The notes under the pieces were generated by a model. The model worked only from the letters and a program-made list of their open reading frames with translations. It ran no database searches and had not been told where the DNA came from. 64,000 bases of DNA from Macrocystis pyrifera (Eukaryota; Sar; Phaeophyceae; Laminariales; Laminariaceae), in the NCBI GenBank assembly GCA_031763025.1, contig JASSKH010000028.1:6955324-7019323 (forward strand), written 5' to 3'. This document shows, in pieces, positions 54,283-64,000 of this stretch (positions within the stretch are counted from its first letter, which is position 1; each line of letters begins with the position of its first letter). A program made the translations under genes and the position numbers.

Positions 54283-55640
54283 CCCTTGGCCGGCCGGAAG
54301 CCTTGCCCGCCAAATTTTTGTCGTGTTTCCCTTCCCACCAGCGCCCTCCCTTTTCGGAGGTTCAGGCGCTGGCTAACAAAGGCCGCTTGCACACCACCGA
54401 CGCGGGCATCGTTCTACTCGTCAGACAGCCGTCGGATATGCAACGTCCGGTGAGTCGTACAACCTGTTTATTGAACGACGAGCCTGTTCGCATACATGTG
54501 CCACTGTTCATGCGCCCCAGGGACATGCAGGCTTGTCATTCCACAGCTTCCTGCCACCTAGGAACCACGCGCACCCTACGTATGCTCGAACGTTTGTATT
54601 GGTGGATCGGTATGAGCATCTGCACCCGGTGGTGGTTGTGCAACTGCTTGAAGTGCCAAGCACGGAAAACATCGCGGCAGACGGTCCGGTGGCCCACCAT
54701 CACGTTGCCTTTGCCAGAAGGACTCGGCATCGCCGTCAGCATCGACTAGTTCAATCCTCTCCCGGTGACGCCTCGAGGAACTACCTACGTCTTGCTTTTC
54801 ACTGATCGTTTCAGCCGCCGAGCCGACATGTACGCCGTCACAGCGACAGAGTTCACCGTTCATGGCACGGGTAACATTCTCATCAACCGGTATATTTCCT
54901 CTGGGGGTGCCCCCGCAGCATCCTCTCGGACAACGGCCTCCAGTTCTGTTCCAAGCCTTCGCACGCCGGTTATCAGGTTCTCGGGGTTCGGAAAAATGCC
55001 ACCAGCTCCTACCACCCCAACGTCAACCGTGGGGTGGAACGCGTAAATCACACGATGGCCCAGATGCTAGCAATGGTCGTCAACGAGCTCCAAAACAACT
55101 GGAATGAACAACTCCCTCATGTCGAATTTGCGTACAACAACTCCGTCAGCGCCATCGCAGATTTGACTCCCAATGAGGTCCATACGGGTCGGCTGCCACG
55201 CCTGTCTCTCATGATTTTCGAGCGTGCTGGAGTCGCCGGCCACCAGAGCTTGGCCCGCGACCACCTCGCCTACTGCGACTTGGCGACGGACCACCAGCAG
55301 CGCGCGTGCGATATTTGGCGAACACCACGCCCTCACTGTTGTTCGCGTGAACCGCCGCAACTCCGCCCTCGCCGACGCTCTGCGTCCAGTCCCCAAACTC
55401 GACGTTGGCGGCTGGGCGTGGGTGTACAATACGGCGGCCACCATCCGCCAGGGCGCGAAGCCCGACACGGACGCCATGGTCGTCCAGGCCAAACTCTCAC
55501 TCAACTGGACGGGCCCCTACAAAGTCCTCGCAGTTGGCCCCTCCTCCTCAGCGGACACCCCGGACGGATCTCCTCTCGGGGCAAAGCTCCTGTGTTTGTG
55601 TCTTCCTTCCGATAGGTCCGGTGCTGATGCTCGCCGGCGC
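54270..55640 (+). pseudogene. Gypsy A integrase
   Basis: H-x5-H with C-x2-C zinc-binding start (H near 54540-54560; C-N-C-L-K-C near 54640-54657). The core region has T-D-R-F (54801-54812) following G-I-A-V-S-I-D, where a TAG interrupts the normal first Asp block. Next come Y-I-S-S, then S-D-N-G-type sequence in a second frame near 54930, and H-P-N-V-N-x-G-V-E-R-V-N near 55015-55050 containing the expected Glu. F-A-Y-N-N-S-V (55120-55150) is typical of gypsy. The GPY/F motif W-T-G-P-Y-K-V-L at 55508-55530 closes the domain. Multiple frames indicate decay. Confidence 0.8.
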
Positions 55641-56390
55641 GTATCATTTCAACGCTGCAAGCCCTGTGCCAACCCCCACGACCGTGACGACATGCCGAAG
55701 TATTTGCCGGCGGGGTTGACGCAATACGTGCTCAACAATTTCTCCAAGAACCCCCCCCATACCACGTCACCCTGGACGACGTTTGGACCCCTCTTCAATG
55801 ACTCGAAGGGGAAAAGATTACCGGACACCAATCGGTTAGAGTCGAGGTGGTGTCATCGCGGTGATGCACGAGCGCACTGGACAGGACTATCCCGTCCATC
55901 CTGGGAACGGGAAATGGACCTTCAGCTTTCTCGTCGCGAAATTTTGCGCTGCTGGGCCGGCACCCCGAACCAGCACCGCCAAACCAACAGTCTGTACCGC
56001 CGGATGAGAATCACGGCACAACGGGAGCTTTCTCGGAGTAACGGCGAGTGGTTTCTGGCACCCGGCTATGGCTGCGTATCGCACGTCGATTGGCTTCGCC
56101 GATACTGCCACACCGTGCTCCCCAACGGGGCCCACTTTTGGTACAAGAGTGGCAACGACCTGTGGTGGCTCGGGAGAATCAGCGCGACTACGCCAACGGA
56201 TGAAGTATATTTGGTTCAATTGTTGGACGACCCGGGACCTATCAGACTTCCTCTTTCTCCGGCGCGCTACACGACTTCGACAAAAGCTGTACGAGGCTGT
56301 TGGTGCCTGCAAACACACTTGGCCAGCGCGCTCGCACGGGGAATCCAGCGTAACATAGATGAGCTTCGAGGCGCCGCCGTGGATAGCTGA
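55640..56390 (+). CDS. Gypsy A C-terminal tail
   Basis: End of the 388-codon frame that starts at 55224. It carries W-W-L-G-R-I-S and V-Y-L-V-Q-L-L-D-D-P-G-P, a small beta-rich module in the position where chromoviruses carry a chromodomain. I do not see enough of the chromodomain aromatic cage to call one. Confidence 0.5.
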
Positions 56391-56812
56391 TTTTCGCTTC
56401 TCGGCTGCACTCGATTGTTTTTTGCTAGTCATTTTCCTGGACTTTTGGGAGTGGTTTTTCTACTTCTTGACGTTTTCCGAGTTTTCGGGTCGGGGATTCT
56501 GCTCGGTGTTTTCCTGGTTTGTTTTTTTTTTCTCGGGCTGGGCTGGGGATGGTTTTGCGTATTTTGTCCCGCCTACCCCCCCGCTCAGTGTCGGGGCTGG
56601 GCTTGGGTGGTTCTTCGCGTCTTCCGTGTTATTTTTCTTCTCGTTTTTAGTATTCACTTTTCGCTTTCCCATTAAACTCCCTCGCCCTCCCCCCCGTCGC
56701 GGGTGGCATGGCGATGGCTTTCGTTGACGATTTATTCCTGCCCCTTAAGGCTAGGCCTTCCCTTCTTTTTTTTTTGTTTAACGTATCGGCTTCGTTGCCT
56801 CGCCGTTCAGAA

Positions 56813-57129
56813 GTGTGGGAGTGGGTTTTGGAGAGCCGCATCTTCGACTCATGTTCTACTCCGCGGAATCGGGGTTCCCATGAATTCCCCAGAATTCTGC
56901 ATATCCGGCTCATCAGAGTGGGCTAATGTTATGATACTGCTTTGAATGAGGCTGAAAGCCCGGTAATTACCTAGGTTCAAGTATTGGGGTCGTATTCGTA
57001 GTACTTGGGAGGCGTATCTTAGATGGAAAACGAGGGGTTTTCCCAGCGAGACACGAGCTTGGCTCCCAGTCTCCGCGTACACGAAAGGAATTTAGTTGCT
57101 CTTCTTCTATATCTAAGCAAACAACACAC
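56813..57129 (+). repeat. Possible right LTR of gypsy A
   Basis: Begins TGTGGGAGTGG and ends AACAACACAC(G). It lies about 0.4 kb after the pol end, behind a purine/pyrimidine-biased stretch. No matching left LTR was found near 48.8 kb, so this is tentative. Confidence 0.25.
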
Positions 57130-57199
57130 GTAAGTACCAACGAGTACCGGCTTAAACAGGCAAACCTGTCAAGGGATACCAAGTGTCCCGACCTCTGAT

Positions 57200-58340
57200 C
57201 TTAACATATTCATGAACGACAATGGAACGCAACAGACGGTCCAAACAATTAGGTGTAAACAGGCGATTTGCAAATGCCAAGAGCTCCATGCTCCATTCAG
57301 GAAAACATCCTGAAGGCCGCATGCCATACGTACGTACATACCCCAGGTAGGGTACTTATTTTCTTCTTTTGATATGCTGTACGTAAGAAAGATAAAGCAA
57401 AGCACGGCACAGCAGCACCGCAAAAAACCAAAAAAAATGAAACCGAAAAAATCGGAAAGAAAAAAAATCCCCATCCCCTCTCATGTAGTAATTTTCTGCC
57501 TGATTGGAACACCTTTTGCATCGGTCAAAAAGAAAAAAATCGAACAGCAGAGCTTCCCTCTCAGCCTCGTACGCCGCCCGCCCGTCTCGGGACCACCTCA
57601 CTACCGATTCGGTCCGGGTAAAGCTTTGCTCCCTCTCTACCACAGACAGTGAGCCCCGTCGCCCGCTTCGCGTGAAGCCCGGTGCTCACCGCGGCCGTCG
57701 TTCGCCAGCTCGACAAAGTTGGTGCTCAGACTGCGTAGCTCTCTTTCTCGAGACACCCGCGACGCCTAGCCACGAAAATGGCAACCGCGCTTCTTGCAAC
57801 CCCCCCACTACCCCTAGGCACCCGCTGACACCCGTGACGGCGCCGGGTTCGCCCGCGGTGCCGTGCTCTGAGTACACGCACGCACGAGAAACTAAAAAAA
57901 TATTTCTTCATAAATATAAGCTACGCTTGACTATTCGTATGAGTACGAGTACGAGAAAGCGCTTGTAGTCATTCAGACATTGATTTTTTACCAGAAAAAG
58001 GTATACCATGACAGAAAACGTCATCTAACTTGGGTTTGATGTGCCCTGATTACCTTATCTATTTTTTGTACCGTAAACTGGCAAAAACACATTGATGCAC
58101 CATTTTTTTGTCATTTTTGTGACTTGGACGGACGGACATTGATATTTTACCATAAACGGTATACGGTGACAGACAAAGTCATCTAACTTGAGTGTGGTGT
58201 ACCCTTATTACCTGGTGTTCATGTTTTGTACCTTAAACTGGAAAAAAAAACACTTATGTACCTTTTTTGTCGTTTTGTCCAGTGGGGCAGGTTTTGAACT
58301 TTGCTCTTAGAAACCCTATTAATAGGTAAGCCTAGAGAGT
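57200..58340 (-). repeat. R1 family, copy e
   Basis: Full-length relation to copies b and d. It contains the two 170-190 bp terminal units (57999 and 58157) and the small-protein frame with a 2-nt shift at about 57650. Confidence 0.85.
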
Positions 58341-59024
58341 TGAATTATGTTGAGTTGTTTGTTGCATGAGATGGTTCTAAATGTGAGGAACTTTTCGGGG
58401 GATGAGCTGCTGCTGCTGTTGCTGCTGCTGTGATACCTTAGATTGTACTTGATATATGACTCGAGTGGCATCTAGACCAGAGGCCTCGGCATTCCTGAAA
58501 CATTTTTTTCTTCGCTATTTATACAAGTCAAGTTTTAGTATGAGGTGGTCAGCACTACAGTAGTAGTAGTCTTCATGCGCGTCACACCGGATTTAATTTG
58601 TCGTATGGTACTGCTGCGCTTTCGTTCTGGAGAGTAACTACTGTTGTTCACTTTCTATTTTGAAACAACAGTACACGTTGTCGGATGGCAAGCATAACAA
58701 AAAAGCAGTACGAGTATGTTTATGGTGATTTACTGAAGTCTGCCAGGTATGCGGTTTGTCTACATTGTTTTATTACTTCATTAATGGTAGTAGGTCGTTT
58801 CGTGTGTGCGTGTGTTTTCCAACCTGTCTACATTAAGCATAATGTGATGGCATTACATACCACAGTAGTAAGTCATGAGACAAGCAACAAGAAGGATTTT
58901 TTTTTTTCAAGAATTTTATTAAATTATGAAATGCGTCAGCTGTGAGTTCGACTGATTACGTAGCTGATACTCAACTTTGCAAGCTGCGTAATACGTCAAA
59001 TACATCAGCCGTGATTTCATGCGT

Positions 59025-59025
<1 letters not shown>
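58341..59025. other. Spacer with a palindromic-family fragment
   Basis: 58910-59000 carries the TCAGCTGTGAGTTCGACTGA module of the family at 8105-8728. An 86-codon plus frame at 58685 has a hydrophobic centre but no recognised domain, and its end lies in the repeat, so I do not call it a gene. Confidence 0.5.

Positions 59026-59100
<75 letters not shown>
59026..59100 (+). repeat. Poly(C) tract, 75 nt with a single A
   Basis: 41 C, one A (59067), 33 C. It abuts the palindromic-family fragment. Confidence 0.9.
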
Positions 59101-59103
<3 letters not shown>

Positions 59104-61329
59104 TTGTCTAGCGAAAAAAGAAAAAAACTGAGACGGTTTACGTTTTTTTGTTTTTCGAGCGCCCTTGACTAACATGCCAATTAATTGAAATCGCCCTTGG
59201 GGGAGACATTTTCTAAAAATCGATATTCGAGCCTCGCAAAAAATACATGTGGTGCAGGTGGGGACCCGTCGTAGGGGTTCGAGGGGCCAAGTGAGTTCCG
59301 GCTTAGGTGCGGCGTAACATAGCGGATAGTTGTGGCTGGGTCTGGCTAGGGGAGCAGCGTAAGAGTGCTGTACGTACAGTCAAGAGAGTGTCGGCGAAAG
59401 CGTAGTGCCACCATAAGTAGTGTGTCGCATCAGGATCGATTGCTGTTACCACACGCACGAGCAGTATCGTTGCGTGGCAACCGTTGTGTACAGTGTAAAT
59501 GAAAGCAAATATCTAACGCGAAACCGAGATAGTGGTACACTACTCGGTACCCTGGTATTGGTATATGTTACCGGGTATGTGCGAAGGGGAAAATCGCGAG
59601 ACATTTTGTTCGATCGCTTCCTGCTAAGGGCCCATCTTATCGAGGGCTTTTGGTTTTTCCAATTTGATTTCGATTTTTTTTTCTGATTTAATTTGCATCT
59701 GATTGGCCGCAGAGCAAATCACCAAGCAGGCATTCTCAAGGCGAATAAAAAATATCAATTTGAGTGAAAAGTTTTTGGGACGTTTTTCGTGTGATTTTTT
59801 TTTATTTCAATTTGGAATTTGGGAGTTGATCAGCCTTGATGTAGCATGTTCATGGTGGGTCAACACCCCCGGTGGAGTCTGGGGTGATTCTTGGCCGCTT
59901 CGGTGACCACCGTCGAGGCGATAAAACGCGAACCTCAACGGCAGGCGACCGGAGCAATAGCCGCGCCCACGCCCACAGACCATAACACATCGTACCCCGG
60001 CGGTGGCGCCTCAAAAGAGATCATGGCGGCCGCAAACCCAAGTTTTCGGCCTGCTCGATCGGCCAACCATCACGAAAACCAAGCAAACGAGCAAAAAAAT
60101 AGAGGATACGCTCGAGACCTCGATAGCTGCATCACCGTTGCTGTTCCGCACGTGGCGCTTGAGGGCTCCCTCCGCCCACCCAAGACACCCTGAGAGTGAT
60201 AACTTCCTATCCTGCGCCACCAAAAAGAAAAAAAAAAAAAGCTGGCGGCGGCGCGCACGCGACAACGCAAGCCTTCGCTCTCGTCTACACTCGTCGCTGT
60301 TAGTCGGCTGGGCGTTGTGTGACGCGGTGCGTTCTTCCAGGTTGTTCCGAATTCCTTTGCGTTTGACAATGAATACACCATATTTCCCTATATAGGATAC
60401 AAAATCAAATTAAAGTTCATTGAAATTGAAAGTTTATTTTAAAATAACGAAATTTAGCGTTCCCCGTCAAGATGGGCTCTAATACGAGAATCAGACGCCC
60501 CACCATGTAGAGGCTCACAGAGCTCGTTGCATGCGAAAGCCTTCAATCGACATGCATACCCAACACTCGGTACCAGGTACAATTTCCGGAACTGCTGCTG
60601 CCCCATCTTTTTAATAAACTGGGAGGAAACGTCACACTACCAGCAGGTTGAACGGGGCCTCCGTTTTGACGACATCTACGCACACTTTCGTTTTCTGACC
60701 ATTACGCGCCCATGGATGTTTGGGCCAGGTGGCGCAAACGCGACTCGCAGCCCTCGGCCAAAATAGACAGGACGCGTGTCCACGACTCGGAACTCCGTCT
60801 CTACACTCGTCGGCACTGAAAAAATATATATATGTATATATGTCTGCAGGTGTTGTCTCGCCTATAGCAACGGTCACCGTTGACGTAGAGCTTCGCACAT
60901 GGGGGGCAATATGACCTCCGTGTGAAGAAATATAAACCGAGTCTCCTCGGATCGGACCCGCAGCCGCTCTCGACAGAAAACCTCTGTCTGCACCACAGTA
61001 GCATGCACGGGAAAACGAAGCCCTTGAGAAGACAGGGTTTGGGCAGGGGCCCGAGGCTACGCCAAAAACCTGGTCCCTTTTTTTTCCCGTTGTCCGGAGG
61101 AAACGACGCAACCGAACTTGGCAAAACGCTGGCGCTATCAATACATACGTTGCTTGAAAACAAATCTAAAATGTCTACAGCAGTAGTAGTGCATTGCGAT
61201 GTTCCCATGCTCGCTCTGTAGCTCGACAAACAAGCAGCCCAAGCCGCGCTTATCGGTTGGTTTAAAGCTCTACAGCGACGCCCTTCTGCATAGCCTATGC
61301 GCACTGTTGATGCCGTGCTCCGCACTACG
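59101..61329. other. Spacer without supported genes
   Basis: Frames of 100-190 codons at 59891-60395 and 60632-61376 (minus) overlap each other in several phases and show no motif. Confidence 0.45.
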
Positions 61330-61425
61330 CCATGCACGCACATACTTTCACTAGGATACGTGATCAGCGCGGACACTGGGCGTGCTGGATATCGCTGGGT
61401 AGAATCAACGGTTTAATGCGAGGAC
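61330..61425 (-). repeat. R3 interspersed repeat, copy 4 (partial)
   Basis: Shares GGACACTGGGCGTGCTGGAT and AGAATCAACGGTTTAATGCG with the R3 copy at 26210-26245. Confidence 0.65.
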
Positions 61426-61439
61426 GAAAACAACGGCAG

Positions 61440-61506
61440 CAGCGACAACAACAACAACAACAACAACAACAAAAACAACAACAGCAAAGAACGCCACAGG
61501 AGGAGC

Positions 61507-61546
<40 letters not shown>

Positions 61547-61548
61547 GC

Positions 61549-61588
<40 letters not shown>

Positions 61589-61589
61589 T

Positions 61590-61621
<32 letters not shown>

Positions 61622-61630
61622 CCAACAATA
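61440..61630 (+). repeat. (CAA)n microsatellite
   Basis: About 190 nt of CAA with few interruptions. It creates a poly-Gln frame (61332-61736) that is not supported as a gene. Confidence 0.9.
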
Positions 61631-61719
61631 CACCCGACCCCAAAATGCTCCAAGGCGCCGCTTCACTTATTTTGTCACGGACCACTTGTTTGATGGAATT
61701 CACTTATGTGCCCATGCCG

Positions 61720-62190
61720 CTAGGGAAGCATACTAGCCTGGGAGGGTTGTATCTCAACAGGTGGGTGCATCGACACCTGGATAGGCGCCCCTAGCCCTGA
61801 CTGCCTCTCTACGGGGTGAATCACCTCTCTCAGTGCTGTAGTGGTCTTGCAACCGCGGTACGCGCCGAGCACGCTCAGGCCACACAGGGAGACCTGCAGC
61901 AAGAAAATAAGCATGGGAGGGTAGGACTGGTAGTAGTACTCGGTCTGAAACGCCTCGGCCGCGGCGATCGCATGTAGCCAGGCCACCATGATACAGGCGC
62001 AGCTCCAGATCGAATAGATGACGCGGTGCTTGCAGCAGCACGCCACGACGCTCGACGACAGCACCGCCAGGAAGAGCGTAACAAGGCAATAATCCGTGGA
62101 GCAGAAGAATAGCGCCAAGATTTCGACGCAAACTTGCGTGATGGCGACGTTCCGAGCATGAATCATCTCCACCGGATCGTTTACTGTAAT
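61720..62190 (-). CDS. PQT locus D, exon 2: four-segment membrane domain
   Basis: 156 residues after the acceptor CTTGTCTACTCAG, preceded by a T/C-rich tract. It opens I-T-V-N-D-P-V-E-M and shows V-E-I, S-S-S-V-V-A-C-C-C-K, H-A-I in segment 3, L-C-G-L-S and Y-R-G-C-K, then a tail with H-P-V-E-R-Q. The four hydrophobic segments have the same spacing as in A-C. No exon 1 was found in the 1.8 kb upstream within the window. A minus-strand ATG with a run of Glu/Gln codons near 62540 ends at a stop after 16 codons and does not resemble exon 1. The first exon probably lies outside the window. Confidence 0.7.
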   Translation of the reverse strand: MTVNDPVEMIHARNVAITQVCVEILALFFCSTDYCLVTLFLAVLSSSVVACCCKHRVIYSIWSCACIMVAWLHAIAAAEAFQTEYYYQSYPPMLIFLLQVSLCGLSVLGAYRGCKTTTALREVIHPVERQSGLGAPIQVSMHPPVEIQPSQASMLP

Positions 62191-62340
62191 CTGAGTAGAC
62201 AAGGGCGGGAAAAAAAAACAATTTTGTTTGTTTGTCGAGGGCGGAACAGGGGGAGAGGATGGGTGCGTACCAGGTATGTACAATAGTGGCGCAAATCGTC
62301 GGTACGCTATACTGTCGAGCAACCCTCATCATTATCACTC

Positions 62341-63700
62341 AAGAATATCATCTCGCGCCTGGTAGTGGTGTTCGTTTGGGGGACTACTTGTTGTAATGAG
62401 AACGATCGGTTGGAAACTATGAGCTGGTTGAGCGCACGTCGACAGCGGATGATGCGAGTCGTTGTAACATGTTGCTGGTGTTATTATTGATACTGTTGTT
62501 CTTGTTCTTGTTGTTGTTCTTGTTCTTTCATCTTCAAATTACGCATTGTATTGTTTACCAGTGAGTAACCTGCACCCTCCTTGCTTGTGCTTTTTTCGTC
62601 GATCACAGTTACACATTGTATCATTCTCCATAGTGACCAGCTCTCCCAGGGTCCACATTACCATCTGTGCTTCTTTTTCTTTTTAGGGAAATACCACAAG
62701 TATCTCCCTAGATAGAGGGACCGTTTGGAGTAACTAGTAAAATTTTGCAAGTTTTTTTCTTTTTACGGACAGAGCGGTACCAGTTTCTGTGGCTACGAAA
62801 AGGCACAGGGAGTCCTTACAGAAGAACCAAAAAAAAAGGTCGGGCGGGATCCCTTGCGTAAGCACCAGGTGTTGAATACATTTCCGCCCCATCCCTTTTG
62901 TTTTAACAGATTACCAGTACTGTTTTAGTCACCTGCGAGGTCGACAGGGTCGGTCATTATTTGCGTGACTGGTTGGTCTCTCGTGTTCTACGTACAAGCC
63001 TCGTGATGGACGTGCAGGCGGCCTCGGCAGTACCTTTCGCACACACAAGCACGAAGGTGCACATGTTTTTGTGCACAAATTTCGAGGTGTTTGCGGTATT
63101 CCAATTTCGACGGACGATAAAAAGTATTTGAAACCGACCAACACACGAGGAGCTGATTGGTTAAGCAGGTGAATCAGACGTTGCTACGTGTGGCAACCAA
63201 CTTACAGAGAACCCAACCCAATAATTCTTCCTGTAGGTTGAAAGCGTAATTTGGGTCACTTTTTCTGACAGCGCTTAATGTTTCCGAGGGTCGGGGTTGC
63301 TTTAGTATGCCGTACGTAGGAAACAGGCTAAAAGAACCCAACCCAACCAAAAATTTCGCGAACACCCTACAGATTATCGCATAAGCATGCATACGTCACG
63401 ACCGTGAGAGTTCCAACCGTGATACACTGCTCATCCCTCGCACTGGCAGTACGTAGGAAGCAAACAGCGAGGGAAACAATCCCGAAAGGTAGACGTTAAC
63501 CTCCATCCCTCGCTTGAATTCCTATCATAGCAACAACCACACCCCCATCCCGTCCCGCCGTGAACTGAGAATTTTCGATGAACTACACACATAACGCTCC
63601 CGGCGCTGCGCGACACTAACAATCTCCTCGTCACATATGCCGCAGGAAAACCTACCGCTGACTGCAACTCAATGCGCGGTTCATGGATTGATTAGTGCCG
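62341..63700. other. Spacer without supported genes
   Basis: Contains a GTT/CTT-rich stretch (62480-62530) and only short frames. Confidence 0.45.
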
Positions 63701-63768
63701 ATATAGAAGTCAACAGTACCCCGAAAACTGCGATCCGCTGCTCTTTTCTACTGTGCGACATCGCAGTT

Positions 63769-63938
63769 TTATGGTCGTGTCCCTTCGCGGATGCTGCTCA
63801 CGCCTTCCGTCTCATCCAAGCCACCCTTGTTTCGCCCCCCACACACGCTCTCTTCGCCGACGCGTTGCAGTCGTTTCCCTGCTTCTCCTTGTCGACCGAT
63901 GCAAAGGAAGGCTGCAACATCGTAGGTAGAGCCTGCTG
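63769..63938 (+). pseudogene. Fragment of a retrotransposon pol (RT-RNase H junction)
   Basis: A frame without ATG reads W-S-C-P-F-A-D-A-A-H-A-F, then T-L-V-S-P-P and F-S-L-S-T-D-A-K-E-G-C, the order seen at the RT/RNase H junction of LTR elements. The Asp of S-T-D-A is the expected first catalytic RNase H residue. Only about 57 codons can be followed. Confidence 0.5.
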
Positions 63939-64000
63939 TAACCTCTCGGTTTACTGTATAGTACTGCAGTACTGCTACAGTATCTGCAAGAGCTCGAAAT

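Larger units (their letters stand above)
48810..56400 (+). mobile_element. Ty3/gypsy retrotransposon A with NADAR-like domain
   Basis: Domain order gag-like, NADAR-like, aspartic protease, reverse transcriptase, RNase H, proline-rich linker, integrase (with GPY/F motif) and a C-terminal tail. The order RT-RNase H-INT identifies Ty3/gypsy. Codon frame changes several times and there are stops in RNase H and integrase, so it is inactive as read. No left LTR was recognised. A segment with TG...CA ends (56813-57129) may be a right LTR, but without a partner it cannot be confirmed. It is far more GC-rich than its surroundings. Confidence 0.85.

Noticed and set aside
60632-61376. Minus-strand frames of 169 and 191 codons
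   Set aside because: They overlap in different phases without any recognisable motif, repeat relation or splice pattern.
61332-61736. Poly-Gln protein
   Set aside because: Produced by a CAA microsatellite in R3 and spacer DNA. There is no resemblance to PQT exon 1 and no donor site.

Overview
The window is nuclear DNA of a eukaryote. It has two-exon genes with GT-AG introns of 4-9 kb, no operon-like gene packing, and retrotransposons, SINEs, MITEs and fold-back elements inserted into one another. The style of the LINE and chromovirus-like Ty3/gypsy fragments, the (TTAGGG)n motif and the long repeat-filled introns would suit a stramenopile or brown-algal type genome. That placement is a low-confidence inference. 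No rRNA, confident functional tRNA, CRISPR or prokaryotic feature was found.

The only convincing host genes belong to one family, called here PQT (poly-Q tetraspan) for convenience. I do not recognise the family. Exon 1 encodes a Gln-rich cytosolic N-terminus ending in a Cys-Cys-Tyr motif. A phase-0 intron follows. Exon 2 starts with a conserved I-T-x-x-D-P-(V/I)-E motif and encodes four hydrophobic segments plus a short tail. Locus A is 9031-9594 plus 18512-18931 (+). Locus B is 40459-40728 plus 45692-46192 (+). Locus C is 39882-39628 plus 35588-35214 (-). Locus D is exon 2 only, 62190-61720 (-). A broken exon 1 (E) lies at 24865-25006. B and C are divergent with about 0.6 kb between them. 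A and B lie in a diverged segmental duplication (about 8740-19930 versus 40155-48805) that includes flank, intron and downstream sequence. Much of the size difference between the copies is due to insertions that can be delimited by aligning them.

Layout: 1-4166 is a long terminal-inverted-repeat element with a SINE in its left arm. 4877-7830 holds copies of a repeat family (R1) in both orientations. 8105-8728 is a perfect-ended palindromic element. 8740-19930 is locus A, whose intron carries a 1.84-kb insertion, a MITE with a telomere-like array, an R1 copy and a tRNA-like fold-back. 19938-22759 is a fold-back element built from about 170-bp subrepeats. 23870-24860 is a TTCCA-type array next to exon remnant E. 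25450-31600 holds a LINE fragment (+) abutting a decayed Ty3/gypsy element (-). 35214-40728 holds loci C and B; the intron of C contains a SINE, an unusual array of nested GGAAGCTTCC palindromes and a MITE. 40729-48805 holds the locus B intron, exon 2 and downstream region with five more MITEs of one family. 48810-56400 is a second, better-preserved Ty3/gypsy element with protease, RT, RNase H and integrase, and with a NADAR-like domain in its polyprotein. 57200-58340 is another R1 copy. 59026-59100 is a 75-nt poly(C) tract. 61440-61630 is a CAA microsatellite. 63769-63938 is a fragment of another retrotransposon pol.

The PQT proteins probably share one membrane function, but nothing in the sequence says which. 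The rest of the window is mainly a record of nested transposition. The two most novel items are the PQT family and the NADAR-like domain inside the retroelement.
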